A DNA stretch of 64,000 nucleotides from Chryseobacterium gleum (lineage in GTDB: Bacteria; Bacteroidota; Bacteroidia; Flavobacteriales; Weeksellaceae): NCBI RefSeq assembly GCF_900636535.1, contig NZ_LR134289.1, positions 3,737,001 to 3,801,000 of the forward strand. The letters run 5' to 3'. The position numbers and the translations under genes were made by a program. Positions 8,460 through 16,072 of the stretch are shown one piece after another. A model generated the notes under the pieces. The model was not told the origin of the DNA and did not search any database. It saw nothing but the letters and a program-made list of their open reading frames with translations. The stretch's first letter is position 1. Every line of letters starts with the position of its first letter.

Positions 8460-8495
8460 TTTCCTCTAAGATATAAAAAAGCCAGTAGTAGCAAG

Positions 8496-8565
8496 TTAAC
8501 CTTTTTGAGACAACCTTTCATTAAGGGTATTAATACTTTCAATTATAATCAGTTTAACAAAGAAA
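8496..8565 (-). pseudogene. Possible effector C-terminal remnant
   Basis: A start-less frame ends in IIIESINTLNERLSQKG and a stop, 36 nt before the immunity-like gene at 8459. It is short, so chance is not excluded; it matches the pattern seen more clearly at 8922-9062 and 9428-9543. Confidence 0.35.
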
Positions 8566-8943
8566 TTAAAGAAACTTGTCAATACTATTTTTTTTAATTA
8601 CTCCTTTTTCTCTCATTTCGTAAACGATATCACCTTGAAAATCAAAAAAATAATCTTCTTTGGGGTATATGTCATTAGTGATTTTATGAATAATCTCATT
8701 GAGCATTGTCTTCCAATATTGCGGCTCTGCATCTTTTTGTAAAAGTTCGAAAGATATTTGAGAAGAATTTTTTAAATCAATACCTAAATATTCATCTTGA
8801 AATTTTCCTCCTTCATAGCCATGTTGAGCTGAATATAAATTTGAGACCAAAAATATACTATTTTTATACTCATTGATAAGTTGAGTAAGTTCTTTTTTTT
8901 GTTCTAAATTTTTTCGGAACTTTAAATGATATGTAATTGACAT
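8566..8943 (-). CDS. Putative immunity protein (125 aa)
   Basis: Unrecognised family. Starts MSITYHLKFRKNLEQKKEL; an alpha/beta mix with a central Gly/Asp segment (HGYEGGKFQDEYLGIDLK) and no signal peptide. Its start overlaps by 22 nt a start-less frame with protein-like sequence ending upstream, the arrangement expected for an immunity gene whose toxin has decayed. Function inferred only from context. Confidence 0.6.
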   Translation of the reverse strand: MSITYHLKFRKNLEQKKELTQLINEYKNSIFLVSNLYSAQHGYEGGKFQDEYLGIDLKNSSQISFELLQKDAEPQYWKTMLNEIIHKITNDIYPKEDYFFDFQGDIVYEMREKGVIKKNSIDKFL

Positions 8944-9062
8944 GATTTTATTTTTAAATAGTTAATATCTCCTTGCTTGGTTATGTAAATAACTTCTTTT
9001 AATCCGTCTATTTCCCAATCGAGAAATTGCTTTTGCAACTTTAGAAGATCTCCTCTTTTTTA
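8922..9062 (-). pseudogene. Effector C-terminal remnant
   Basis: A 46-codon frame with no start encodes charged, protein-like sequence (GDLLKLQKQFLDWEIDG, KEVIYITKQGDINYL) and stops 22 nt inside the next gene. It looks like the end of a toxin whose body is gone. Confidence 0.55.
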
Positions 9063-9095
9063 GTTCTTGTATTTTATATTTGTAAAGTGTTCTGA

Positions 9096-9434
9096 TTATT
9101 TATAATCAAAACGATCTTCGTCTGGATACCAATAACCTGTTAAACATAATGGTAAAGCATTATTTTCATAAGCTTTTAATTGGTCTTCCAGATTGCCTGA
9201 CGTACTAAAAGTAACCACCCTTCCCGCTTTTTTTTCTACTAAAAATGGTCCATTACCTACTAATGACTTATTAAAATCACCTGTTAAAAGATATTCTTTA
9301 GAATCATAAGAGTATACATTACCATGTGGCGTTATAATAACTTTATCTATAACTACTTCGATATTTTCTCCTCCTTCACCTAGTTTTTTTAAAAAACGTT
9401 CTGCGATGATGAGCATTTCTTTTTCTGTTAACAT
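9096..9434 (-). CDS. Imm35/YrhB-type immunity protein, copy 1
   Basis: 112 residues with the YrhB-like layout: N-terminal helix (MLTEKEMLIIAERFLKKL), a strand with GNVYSYDSKEYLLTGD, then the family hallmark LVGNGPFLVEKKAGRVV and the acidic end YPDEDRFDYK. Imm35 proteins are predicted immunities in polymorphic toxin loci. It is a close paralogue of 9626-9964; the two are separated by an effector-like remnant and a terminator. Confidence 0.8.
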   Translation of the reverse strand: MLTEKEMLIIAERFLKKLGEGGENIEVVIDKVIITPHGNVYSYDSKEYLLTGDFNKSLVGNGPFLVEKKAGRVVTFSTSGNLEDQLKAYENNALPLCLTGYWYPDEDRFDYK

Positions 9435-9543
9435 ATTTTATATTTTTCCTTACGATTAGTGATGATTTTTCTGGCCTGGTCTTGTAAATATTTTATGTTT
9501 GTTGATTTTAAAGTATGATCAATCAAGTAATAATGTAAATATT
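9428..9543 (-). pseudogene. Effector C-terminal remnant
   Basis: A start-less frame reads HYYLIDHTLKSTNIKYLQDQ and continues for a further 18 basic residues, with a stop overlapping the ATG of the Imm35 gene. Toxin-immunity overlap of this kind is typical of intact pairs. Confidence 0.55.
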
Positions 9544-9550
9544 ATTGGGC

Positions 9551-9578
9551 AAAACAGCAATAAAGATACTGCTGTTTT
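9551..9578 (-). terminator. Intrinsic terminator after Imm35 copy 2
   Basis: AAAACAGCA (9551-9559) pairs with TGCTGTTTT (9570-9578); on the minus strand the stem ends in a short T-run. Confidence 0.75.
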
Positions 9579-9625
9579 ACTCAGGAGTTATACTTCTTTT
9601 GTTTTATTATTGTAAAATATAATGA

Positions 9626-9964
9626 TTATTTATAATCAAATCTGTCTTCGTGAGGATACCAATAAAGGTCTAAACTTGGAGTCATTGTTCCATTTTCATA
9701 AGATTTTATATTATCCTCTAAAGTACCAAGAGAACCAAAACTTACGACTCTTCCAGTTTCTTTTTCTACTATAAAAGGGCCAGAACCAACTAGAGATGCA
9801 GTAGGATCTCCTGTTAATATATGTTTTTTAGAATTGAAAAAATAAATATTGCCATATGGTTTGTTTAATGTGGCATTAGGAATAATCATTGGCTCAATAT
9901 TCTTTGCAACAATTCTTTTTATAAAAAGTTCTGCTATTTTTAGCATTTCTTTGTCTGTTAACAT
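9626..9964 (-). CDS. Imm35/YrhB-type immunity protein, copy 2
   Basis: 112 residues, same length and layout as the copy at 9096-9434 (MLTDKEMLKIAELFIKRI, LVGSGPFIVEKETGRVVSF, YPHEDRFDYK), clearly more than half identical. Divergence is concentrated around residues 18-35, which may be where toxin specificity lies. It follows the SUKH-3 gene by 7 bp and is probably co-transcribed with it. Confidence 0.8.
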   Translation of the reverse strand: MLTDKEMLKIAELFIKRIVAKNIEPMIIPNATLNKPYGNIYFFNSKKHILTGDPTASLVGSGPFIVEKETGRVVSFGSLGTLEDNIKSYENGTMTPSLDLYWYPHEDRFDYK

Positions 9965-9971
9965 TAGCTTA

Positions 9972-10427
9972 TCAATACTCTTTTACCCATTCTTTAGTGT
10001 CTGGATTCCATTCTAAACATTGATCCCAATTGTCTTCAATAAGATTTTCAATACCTTTAATAAAAATAGTATTCATTTTAAAATAACTATCCCCAACTAA
10101 ATAGACACTACTTTTTAAGTCTGTATAAATCATATAATGATCAGGATAAAAATAACCAACTTTATAATATATACCAGGAAATGGTAGGTTTGCACTTACA
10201 TTATTTTTTAAAAAATCTATTTTAGTGTTTAAAGTATTAACTACATCAGATTTATATGGTTTACAATCTTCAATAACTAAATCTCCATAAAAAATTAAAA
10301 ATTCTTTAAGATGATTGGGTAGTTCACCAAAATTATTAATTTTTTGATTTAGAGCAGTTTCAATATTTCTATTTTCAAACCAACCTGCTTTTTCAAATTG
10401 TGTTTGAACATTTGATTTAAATTTCAT
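9972..10427 (-). CDS. SUKH-3-type immunity protein
   Basis: 151 residues. The N-terminal AGWFENRNI motif followed by LPNHLKEFLIFYGDL is the SUKH-3 pattern, and the C-terminal half has VGDSYF and YPDHYMIYTDL strands. SUKH-3 proteins accompany polymorphic toxins. A broken copy of its C-terminal half sits at 6695-6840. It is the first intact gene downstream of promoter copy 2, about 470 bp away, with remnants in between. Confidence 0.8.
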   Translation of the reverse strand: MKFKSNVQTQFEKAGWFENRNIETALNQKINNFGELPNHLKEFLIFYGDLVIEDCKPYKSDVVNTLNTKIDFLKNNVSANLPFPGIYYKVGYFYPDHYMIYTDLKSSVYLVGDSYFKMNTIFIKGIENLIEDNWDQCLEWNPDTKEWVKEY

Positions 10428-10464
10428 ATATTTTTTTAACGAATTTCAGTAATATTAAAATATT

Positions 10465-10614
10465 TTAGCATTGGATTACAACTTGCGCATGCTTCTTATA
10501 TAATCCTTGAATCAATGACTCTCCCATATTGTCAATTCTGAGAGCTTTACTTTTAGATTTACTCTCGATAAAATTAACAAACTGTGCAACTTTTAAAGCA
10601 ATACAAAATAGTGA
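10465..10614 (-). pseudogene. Effector C-terminal remnant
   Basis: A start-less frame includes VAQFVNFIESKSKSKALRID and GLYKKHAQVVIQC before the stop. It is basic and nuclease-like in composition, but no domain can be named. It lies upstream of the SUKH-3 gene. Confidence 0.5.
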
Positions 10615-10668
10615 TCAGGATCACATAGCCTTTGTTGGCACCCTTGAGGTTTTAGACTATTTGAAATT

Positions 10669-10836
10669 TTATAAAATTGGAGTATTTAGGTTTGTGTCTT
10701 CAAGTAACTCCTTAATATGTTTTTCGGGTTCATAAAATAAACCACTTAATAAGATTCCATAATTAAAGCAGCTTTTTATATCTTCAGTTAAAAATGAATT
10801 TTTATTTTCAAATAATAAATAAAATGGATTTATTTT
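10669..10836 (-). pseudogene. Remnant of a small immunity-like gene
   Basis: A start-less 55-codon frame contains NPFYLLFENKNSFLTEDIKS and YGILLSGLFYEPEKHIKELL, with the aromatic, acidic look of the neighbouring immunity genes. The 10428-10962 interval otherwise holds only this, the remnant at 10465-10614 and promoter copy 2. Confidence 0.5.
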
Positions 10837-10855
10837 TGGTATTTATTAAGTACAA

Positions 10856-10945
10856 TAGGGCGCAGCAGTGCTGCGATTCATGGTAAAGTTTTATAAGACA
10901 AATATATGCGGTTCATGCGACAAAACGTGTCGTGTTTTATTTTTT
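10856..10945 (-). repeat. Promoter repeat, copy 2
   Basis: Nearly identical to 6178-6268 but not followed by a WYL gene; the sequence diverges exactly where the WYL leader ends. It sits just after the stop of the SUKH gene at 10963, as copy 1 sits after the immunity gene at 6308. Confidence 0.9.
10899..10932 (-). promoter_or_regulatory. Island promoter/operator, site 2 (immunity block)
   Basis: Dyad CGACACGTTTTGTCG (10918-10932), 11 bp, -7 box TATATTTG (10899-10906), reading leftwards into remnants and the SUKH-3/Imm35 genes. Confidence 0.8.
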
Positions 10946-10962
10946 ATAAAAAATGAATTGGA

Positions 10963-11451
10963 TTAGATGGCGAGATTGCTTTCAGAAATATCTACTAATT
11001 CATCAATCATATCTTTCAAAGTTTTAAAAGGGGATTTCCATATTACGTCACCGTTATCACTGTTATAGTCTTCATTAATGGAAAAAAGCCAAGGCTGCGG
11101 ATTATCTCCATTGTCTAGATAAATAAATGTACCACATTGCCCCTCTAATGTATTAAGTATTGCGATTGGCCGGGCAATACCGGATTTTCTTTTTTGCAGA
11201 GCCTGTTTGTACTTTACAACCAGTTTTCCTGCATTTCTCCCCACATGATTTAATGAAATACAGCTGAATTCACCTCCAATAGAGAGAAATTCTTTATAAA
11301 CTTTAGGAAAAGGAGAACCGCCGTTCATTTCAAGTTCTAGCTGTGTGATATCTGCTTCGCTTAGCCCTACAGGGGGCCCGAATGCAGAAATTCTTTTGCT
11401 TGCTCCATTTTGTTTGTAACGTGCGTACTTTTTTAAATATACTATTTCCAT
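10963..11451 (-). CDS. SMI1/KNR4 (SUKH) family immunity protein
   Basis: 162 residues with the SUKH core: LSEADITQLELEMNGGSPF, FPKVYKEFLSIGGEF, TFIYLDNGDNPQPWLFSINE and a C-terminal FKTLKDMIDELVD helix. It follows the MORN-like gene by 10 bp, so the two probably form one unit. The WYL-type promoter repeat follows directly after its stop, suggesting this gene once adjoined a WYL gene. Confidence 0.85.
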   Translation of the reverse strand: MEIVYLKKYARYKQNGASKRISAFGPPVGLSEADITQLELEMNGGSPFPKVYKEFLSIGGEFSCISLNHVGRNAGKLVVKYKQALQKRKSGIARPIAILNTLEGQCGTFIYLDNGDNPQPWLFSINEDYNSDNGDVIWKSPFKTLKDMIDELVDISESNLAI

Positions 11452-11461
11452 ATGTTATTAT

Positions 11462-11743
11462 TTATGCCGTCAAATTACCATTTTCATCCCATTTTTTATA
11501 AGTTCCGTCGTATTCTACGTTGTTATGGGCTTTATATTCTGTATATTTTTTACCGTTTTTATGATAAGATCTGAACCGTCCTTCCTGATAGCCGTCTTTA
11601 TATTCCTCTTCGCAAAAAAGCTCGCCAGTGTCATAGTACCGTAAAACAATACCTGTAAAAGGGCTGCCATTGTGATAATATATAGGAACTCCTCCGCCAT
11701 CTAAACGGTTACATGTTAAATCTTTTTCTTTCACTCTCTTCAA
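11462..11743 (-). CDS. MORN/YwqK-repeat protein
   Basis: 93 residues beginning at TTG 11741-11743 (no ATG available). It contains YwqK-type MORN_2 repeats: GIVLRYYDTGELFCEEEYKD, EGRFRSYHKNGKKYTEYKA and GTYKKWDENGNL. Such repeats occur in predicted antitoxins of Bacteroidota effector loci. It starts downstream of the terminator of the preceding cassette and is tightly linked to the SUKH gene. Confidence 0.75.
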   Translation of the reverse strand: MKRVKEKDLTCNRLDGGGVPIYYHNGSPFTGIVLRYYDTGELFCEEEYKDGYQEGRFRSYHKNGKKYTEYKAHNNVEYDGTYKKWDENGNLTA

Positions 11744-11800
11744 TTTTTACATGTGACTAATATAACAAGAATATGGCTGGCTTTTAATTTAAAAAAATAT

Positions 11801-11822
11801 AAGCCACAGCACGCTGTGGCTT
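11801..11822 (-). terminator. Intrinsic terminator, end of cassette B
   Basis: AAGCCACAGC and GCTGTGGCTT form a 10-bp stem with a 2-nt loop; a T-rich tract follows on the minus strand. It ends the four-gene unit 15247-11901. Confidence 0.88.
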
Positions 11823-11900
11823 ATTATCTATGGGAAGAAAATCTTTATGAGAAAGTATATGTGGTTACTTATCCTAAAAAAGTCTTAAATAATAAGTTTT

Positions 11901-12443
11901 TTAAGATTCTAAATCATTATAATCTAAAAGTTTACTAATGTATAGTGGAGCGCCACTGTTGTAAAGAGATTTAAAATGTAGATAATTGTTATTAAACTTG
12001 TAAGGAATCATGCTTTTAGGAGATCGCATAAATACAATGTAATACTCACCTAATGCTTCATAGATGTCACTATATTTAGCATTATTTTGCTCCTCCAAAG
12101 TTAAATTGTCATTTGCCCACTGTTCTTTTATATATTCTCTAAAATAGTTTATTCTATCATTAGTATATTCTTCAGGTATTCTATGTTCGTCCTTTAAAAG
12201 GTTTTGTAATATATGTTCATATGCCTTAACAATATTCTCATAAGAACCAGGCTCTAAAAATAAATCTTCTTTGCCTAAATTTTCTCCGAAAATAGATTTA
12301 AAAACTTCTTTTTCTAAAAAAGTATGATCTTTTAATTGAGGATTTACAAATAATATCTTACGGTTGCCTTCTGTACTTTTTATACCTTCAGTAATATAGT
12401 TCTTTGTTGAAACTAAAATAATTTGTTGTTTTTCTTCTGACAT
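11901..12443 (-). CDS. Cassette B protein, candidate immunity (180 aa)
   Basis: Unrecognised. I choose ATG 12443 (MSEEKQQIILVSTKNYITEG), 5 bp from the upstream stop. It is acidic and soluble, with helices around EEYTNDRINYFREYIKEQW and a C-terminal beta/alpha end (GEYYIVFMRSPKSMIPYKF). As last gene of a four-gene operon, after the large putative effector, it occupies the usual immunity position. That role is inference. Confidence 0.6.
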   Translation of the reverse strand: MSEEKQQIILVSTKNYITEGIKSTEGNRKILFVNPQLKDHTFLEKEVFKSIFGENLGKEDLFLEPGSYENIVKAYEHILQNLLKDEHRIPEEYTNDRINYFREYIKEQWANDNLTLEEQNNAKYSDIYEALGEYYIVFMRSPKSMIPYKFNNNYLHFKSLYNSGAPLYISKLLDYNDLES

Positions 12444-12447
12444 AATT

Positions 12448-12636
12448 TTATTTTTTAAAGATAAATACAATATTAGTTACTTTGTCAATATCTCCTAGCG
12501 GTTGTATTTCACCTAATTGCTCTGCAGAATTATAAAGCTCTGGTTTTACAAAACCTTTACTTTTTGCCCATTTACCTGTAAAGGTAGTTAGTGCTGCTGC
12601 CTCCAGATTTTCTTTAGTGATAGGTTTTCCCAACAT
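12448..12636 (-). CDS. Small cassette B protein (62 aa)
   Basis: Starts MLGKPITKENLEAAALTTF 9 bp after the stop of the 624-aa gene and stops 5 bp before the next start. The tight spacing argues it is translated. No family recognised. It may be a chaperone, a detached toxin tip or part of the immunity; the sequence does not decide. Confidence 0.55.
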   Translation of the reverse strand: MLGKPITKENLEAAALTTFTGKWAKSKGFVKPELYNSAEQLGEIQPLGDIDKVTNIVFIFKK

Positions 12637-12644
12637 TTCATATT

Positions 12645-14519
12645 TTAACTGGGATAAATTACGGATTGTTGGTCAGGATAATCAATATATGCATCATTTT
12701 TTTGCCATTGTCCCATAATACCGTCCATATCATGTCCTAAATCTTTTCTTAATGTCATGTAACCATCATTAAGCATAATTTCTCCAAGACTAAGATCAGT
12801 AAGCCCTGTTTTATTTGCCTGTATTGCAGATGTAAGATCATAAGGAATAAAAAGATCCCCATATAAATAATTTTTATTACCAATTAAAGGGAAGTCCTGA
12901 GGATTTGCTAGTTGTATTTTACATTCAAATGCATCCTTGGGATGGGCTTCAAGACCTGTTTTTTGCCACGTTCTTTTGCCGAATTGGTAATCGTGTAACT
13001 CATAATAATATGCTGTAATTTTTTTCTTTTTTATAAGTTTACCTACTTTAGTTTCTCCAGTTTGCGAATGCAAAAGTCTAGAATCTTCGGATGCTCGTCT
13101 TGCAAAAAAGAAGTCTTCCATGGCTGTCTTTCCCTCATTTTTATAAACTACTACAGCTGCATCCATAAATTCTTTTGCGGCGGATTTACTGCCTGAAAAA
13201 ACTTCAGCTCCTTTAAAGAAAATGGTAACATCTGTTATTGATTCCTTTATTCCTTGTAAATAAAATAATAATTTTCTCCCTCCCTGTAATGTATAAAATG
13301 CAGGGATAGCGGGGGGAATAATACTGAGGGCTCCAATAGAAAGGGGCTGATAGGTTTTTTTTGTTCCTTTTATAATTTTCACTCCATCTATTGTTGCCTC
13401 ATAAGGTTCAAAATTAATTTTCTTTGCATTTATTGAAGCCTTGAGTTCTTGTGATAATCCTTTGATATTAATGAAATCGGTTACTAAGCGTGCCCACATT
13501 GCATAATGGATGTATTTTGTAATTACGGGATGATCTTTAGTGAATGTTTGGAACATAGTAGCTCCAAAGCTGGCATCAATTATCACTCCGGTAGAATAAG
13601 CAACTCCTATTGTACTTCCTGCTTCTACTGCGGCCATAATTTCTACCACTCCAAGAAGGCAGAAGGCTAATTGTATCGTAACTTCTGCAGCAAGTATATT
13701 GGTTTCCCATGTTTCTTCATTATATAAGAGATACACAAAACAAGCAGGAAGTAAATAGATTTCACCTTTTTTCAGTTTATATTTTTCAATATCTTCTACT
13801 GGAGTTACGCTTATGATGTCAAGAGGATTACAGGAAATAGGTTTTTGCAGATCTTCTCTTGTCATATTTGATAGAAAAGGAGCAGCAAGACTCATTTTTC
13901 CAACTTTTACAAAAAGATTGAGATCTGTTGTGAATTTTAATTTGTTGTGTTTTGTATCAAATTCTTCAATATTACGATTCCCGAAAGTTCTGTTATCAAA
14001 TAAAACCTGTCTGCCAAATTCCAGGGAATCCGCATACTTTTTGTTCATTTCTCCCTTTTTAATGTAGGTCATATAAACTCCTGTGATAATAGTACATACT
14101 TGGGAAAATACCTGAAATTTTAAGTTATTAAGCAAATGAAAGAGTTTTCCATCTTGCTCTAAGCAGATTATAATATCAAAAAGCTCCTGCTTATTAGAAC
14201 AGGTTTTAAATAATGCGGCAACAATATCTCCATTAGAGATTCCTCCTGAAATACTGAATCTTGGGAAAGCAGATTCTTCTCCACAATACATTTCGATGTA
14301 TTTTTTCCTGGTTTCCATATCCAAACTGAAGAAAGGAGCATCAATGAACCATTTGAACATACTTCCTCCAGCAGTAAGGTTTTGCTCTACGAAGGAATTC
14401 ATATCTTCAATATTGGTGATTCTTCCGTCTTTAAGCCCACCCATATTCTTTTTATAATCTTTCAATTGAGTAATAAGCTGTTTTAAATCTTTTAGAGAAA
14501 TATCTTTATTATTGTTCAA
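12645..14519 (-). CDS. Cassette B large protein, candidate effector (624 aa)
   Basis: Unrecognised. It begins at a TTG overlapping the TGA of the preceding gene (TTGA). Residues 1-60 are helical and Lys-rich. Around residues 275-325 there is a hydrophobic stretch rich in small residues (QLAFCLLGVVEIMAAVEAG, GVAYSTGVIIDASFGATMF) that could be one or two membrane-inserting helices. The last ~130 residues (from KKKKITAYYYELHDYQFGKR) are polar and Asp/Tyr-rich and could be an active tip. Coupling to a small downstream gene and an immunity-like gene supports an effector reading, by inference. Confidence 0.65.
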   Translation of the reverse strand: MNNNKDISLKDLKQLITQLKDYKKNMGGLKDGRITNIEDMNSFVEQNLTAGGSMFKWFIDAPFFSLDMETRKKYIEMYCGEESAFPRFSISGGISNGDIVAALFKTCSNKQELFDIIICLEQDGKLFHLLNNLKFQVFSQVCTIITGVYMTYIKKGEMNKKYADSLEFGRQVLFDNRTFGNRNIEEFDTKHNKLKFTTDLNLFVKVGKMSLAAPFLSNMTREDLQKPISCNPLDIISVTPVEDIEKYKLKKGEIYLLPACFVYLLYNEETWETNILAAEVTIQLAFCLLGVVEIMAAVEAGSTIGVAYSTGVIIDASFGATMFQTFTKDHPVITKYIHYAMWARLVTDFINIKGLSQELKASINAKKINFEPYEATIDGVKIIKGTKKTYQPLSIGALSIIPPAIPAFYTLQGGRKLLFYLQGIKESITDVTIFFKGAEVFSGSKSAAKEFMDAAVVVYKNEGKTAMEDFFFARRASEDSRLLHSQTGETKVGKLIKKKKITAYYYELHDYQFGKRTWQKTGLEAHPKDAFECKIQLANPQDFPLIGNKNYLYGDLFIPYDLTSAIQANKTGLTDLSLGEIMLNDGYMTLRKDLGHDMDGIMGQWQKNDAYIDYPDQQSVIYPS

Positions 14520-15247
14520 ATGAATTCCAAAATAATTATGGGGTCCGCTTTAGAAATGATCCATTCATTATAGGCATGTTTTTCTTCCGCTCTCATTTTG
14601 GCAATGGTTCTGTTTACTTCCTGTAAAGCTTTTATAGTACCTTGCTCTTTTAAATTTACTTTGTTTTTTAAAACCTGGCTTGGAATGGCAAATCTGGATT
14701 CCTGCTTGGTATTTTGTTCGCTTATAATAAATTGATAATCTGATATCGCATCATCAATAGCTGTTGAAATTTCATCGTGAGAAAAAGAAAACCCTTGTTG
14801 TCTGTCATTAATGATATTATTGATAACATATTCTTTAAATGTTATATTATTCTTAAATCCTTCATATTTAAATTCTTGTTGAGAGCTTAATAATTTATTG
14901 TAATCTTTTGATCTCCCGGTAATGGTAATATATAATTCATTTTTGCTTCCAAGTAAGTAAAATATTAATAGATCAGCATCGGTATGAGTTTTTAGAAATT
15001 TGGGATCGTTATATTCATCCACCAATTTATTTATATCTCCATAAGCTAAAAACTTGTGGTAGTAGGTAAGGCCGCTTCCATTTAAAAGACCATATTTATT
15101 TTCCGGAGAAAGTCCCAAGCCACTTATTTTGGTTATTTTAGGCATCTTTAATGAAGCTATATCATGAGATCCTAATGCTTTTATTGATTTCATTTTATAA
15201 GTGTTAAGTGTTAAAAAAGAAATGGCGGCTTTATGCCACAATTTCAT
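14516..15247 (-). CDS. Cassette B first gene, unknown (243 aa)
   Basis: Unrecognised. The ATG at 15247 lies only 8 bp beyond the stop of an orphan copy of the 1275-aa gene's 3' end, so this gene once followed a full core gene directly. A second ATG lies at residue 19 (MKSIKALGSHDIASLK). The middle is beta-rich (NELYITITGRSKDYNKLL) and the C-terminus is a charged helix (LQEVNRTIAKMRAEEKHAYN). Its stop overlaps the start of the 624-aa gene. An adaptor role between the core protein and the effector is possible but not shown. Confidence 0.65.
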   Translation of the reverse strand: MKLWHKAAISFLTLNTYKMKSIKALGSHDIASLKMPKITKISGLGLSPENKYGLLNGSGLTYYHKFLAYGDINKLVDEYNDPKFLKTHTDADLLIFYLLGSKNELYITITGRSKDYNKLLSSQQEFKYEGFKNNITFKEYVINNIINDRQQGFSFSHDEISTAIDDAISDYQFIISEQNTKQESRFAIPSQVLKNKVNLKEQGTIKALQEVNRTIAKMRAEEKHAYNEWIISKADPIIILEFI

Positions 15248-15255
15248 TAAATATT

Positions 15256-15475
15256 TTAATCTAAGGTGCTTGTTTCCTTATCTCCATGCTGTAATTGTGC
15301 ATCTTCATCCAATCTGAAACTTGTTTCAAACTCCAATTCTGAAGGGTTTTCACAATTCTCAGGGGCATTTTCAGGGAAAATCGGTAATGGCTGATTTACC
15401 GGAAGTCCTGTGGATTTATCCTGAAGGATCGTTAAGGTAGTAGGGATTCTAGTGATCCAGTATTTTCTCTAAGGT
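15256..15475 (-). pseudogene. Orphan 3' end of the 1275-aa core gene
   Basis: The minus strand encodes YWITRIPTTLTILQDKSTGL and QPLPIFPE, then a diverged tail (LDEDAQLQHGDKETSTLD). It matches residues ~1200-1275 of the core protein at 17228-21055 with many silent and tail changes. A TAG lies just upstream of the homology and there is no start. The 15248-15637 interval otherwise contains a terminator and no gene. Confidence 0.93.
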
Positions 15476-15515
15476 ACTTCTTGTAGTTTTATATCTAACT
15501 CTTTCAAACATTAAA

Positions 15516-15540
15516 AACCGCAACCCTCACAGTTGCGGTT
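15516..15540 (-). terminator. Intrinsic terminator, end of cassette A
   Basis: AACCGCAAC pairs perfectly with GTTGCGGTT across a 7-nt loop and is followed by a T-run on the minus strand. Confidence 0.9.
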
Positions 15541-15637
15541 AAAATTTATTCTTAATCTTGTTGGGAGATAGAAGTAAACCTTTGCCTTACAATTTTGCTA
15601 GTATAGATAATTATTTATAAGACGGATCTAAGTTAGG

Positions 15638-16069
15638 CTAATTGGAATTTTTTCTAAAATTTATTATTAAAATTAAAAATGCACTGATTATCGAATAAAT
15701 GAATGGAGGTAATGGAATAATCATTTTCGTATTTTTCATTGACATTGATCCTGTAAAGTAAAAAGTTACACTTATCAAGAGTATAGAAACTAAAATTATT
15801 ATTAATTTATTATTGGTTATCATTTTCATCAATAAAGCCAAAATTATTATTGTTGGAATGGATAGAACTAATCCGATAATTGTTATATAAAAAGCAAGCT
15901 CCCAAAAAACACTTTGAAATAAAAAATTTTTATTTAATTTTTCTTCAATTGTCAATTTTTCAATAATTATTAAGCAGAACGACGAAATTATATTGGTGAA
16001 AATCCATACTTTAAGTAGGTAAATTACAATAGAAGAAATTGAAATGCTTTTTAATTTTAAGTTATTCAT
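15638..16069 (-). CDS. Four-helix membrane protein, candidate immunity
   Basis: 143 residues with four evident transmembrane segments (near residues 12-35, 52-78, 86-106 and 120-138), e.g. IIGLVLSIPTIIILALLM. It starts 3 bp after the stop of the 233-aa gene and ends before a terminator, so it is the last gene of cassette A. Membrane-embedded immunity proteins commonly protect against pore-forming or lipid-targeting toxins; here that is inference from position and topology. Confidence 0.7.
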   Translation of the reverse strand: MNNLKLKSISISSIVIYLLKVWIFTNIISSFCLIIIEKLTIEEKLNKNFLFQSVFWELAFYITIIGLVLSIPTIIILALLMKMITNNKLIIILVSILLISVTFYFTGSMSMKNTKMIIPLPPFIYSIISAFLILIINFRKNSN

Positions 16070-16072
16070 ATT

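Noticed and set aside
10529..10735. 68-residue plus-strand frame
   Set aside because: It runs opposite to all neighbours and is covered by minus-strand remnants with more protein-like sequence; it has no start context or family resemblance.
11515..11700. Alternative minus-strand frame inside the MORN-like gene
   Set aside because: The other frame contains clear MORN_2 repeats and fits the 10-bp spacing to the SUKH gene.
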